Source: JANNHK01 sp031404355
Lineage (GTDB): Bacteria; Actinomycetota; Acidimicrobiia; IMCC26256; PALSA-610
NCBI GenBank assembly: GCA_031404355.1
Contig: JANNHK010000390.1
Coordinates: 1-14,006 of the forward strand
Length of the DNA: 14,006 bases
Direction: 5' to 3'
Part shown: in pieces, positions 13,382 to 14,006 of the stretch
Position numbering within the stretch: position 1 is the stretch's first letter
How the letters are laid out: every line of letters starts with the position of its first letter
Notes under the pieces: model-generated
Databases searched by the model: none
Told to the model about the DNA's origin: nothing
The model's input: only the letters and a program-made list of their open reading frames with translations
Program-made: the position numbers and the translations under genes

Positions 13382-13391
13382 GGCGCACATC
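13367..13391. terminator. perfect 11-bp hairpin between convergent genes
   Basis: GATGTGCGCCC and its exact complement GGGCGCACATC flank a 3-nt loop (CTA). The TAG stop of the amidohydrolase gene begins in the loop. There is no T-run on either side, so it is not a textbook intrinsic terminator, but it lies between two convergent genes (the other stop is at 13414) and could end transcription or protect transcripts from both directions. Confidence 0.6.
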
Positions 13392-13413
13392 GGACGCAAG
13401 AACGAGTGTGGGG

Positions 13414-14006
<593 letters not shown>

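Overview
The window is high-GC DNA with strong G/C third-position bias. The gene types are a TAP-like alpha/beta-hydrolase lipoprotein, many TAnnnT -10 boxes placed 6-10 nt before start codons (leaderless transcription), a glutamine-synthetase-like gene beside a class I amidohydrolase, and Thr/Pro-rich membrane proteins. Together they suggest an actinomycetote, perhaps of the class Acidimicrobiia. The class is an inference from gene style, not from a marker.

Layout. Positions 1-1069 are a patchwork of truncated genes with abrupt junctions: the C-terminus of a second TAP-like hydrolase (minus strand), a Ser/Thr kinase N-lobe with its own -10 box (plus), an unknown protein fragment (minus) and the C-terminal 95 or so residues of seryl-tRNA synthetase (plus). 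Positions 1181-4255 hold one complete large gene, an isoleucyl-tRNA synthetase whose two class I signature motifs are both altered (HIGH reads GVHT, KMSKS reads EMHGS). Positions 4256-6134 are a second patchwork: a DrrA-like ABC ATPase that lacks Walker A and carries a one-base frameshift, an ABC-2 permease with its middle missing, the C-terminal half of an acyl/peptidyl carrier protein, an unidentified fragment, and the last 80 residues of an IS630-type transposase.

From 6131 onward the genes are intact: a secreted TAP-like hydrolase lipoprotein (minus), divergent from a GNAT acetyltransferase and a membrane-anchored protein (plus); a two-membrane-segment protein with a Glu-Pro repeat (minus), divergent from a single-pass membrane protein that overlaps an SDR oxidoreductase; then a glutamine-synthetase-family enzyme overlapping a class I glutamine-amidotransferase-like hydrolase. 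The last pair resembles the PuuA/PuuD logic of gamma-glutamylating an amine and later removing the glutamyl group. A perfect 11-bp hairpin separates this run from a convergent acyl-CoA synthetase-type gene that leaves the window at its right edge.

Main points of interest are the IleRS with double motif change, the concentration of broken genes on both sides of it (an eroded locus, possibly a natural-product cluster with a self-resistance synthetase, or an assembly artefact), and a divergent promoter pair whose -10 boxes share one TA step. I see no CRISPR array, rRNA or tRNA.
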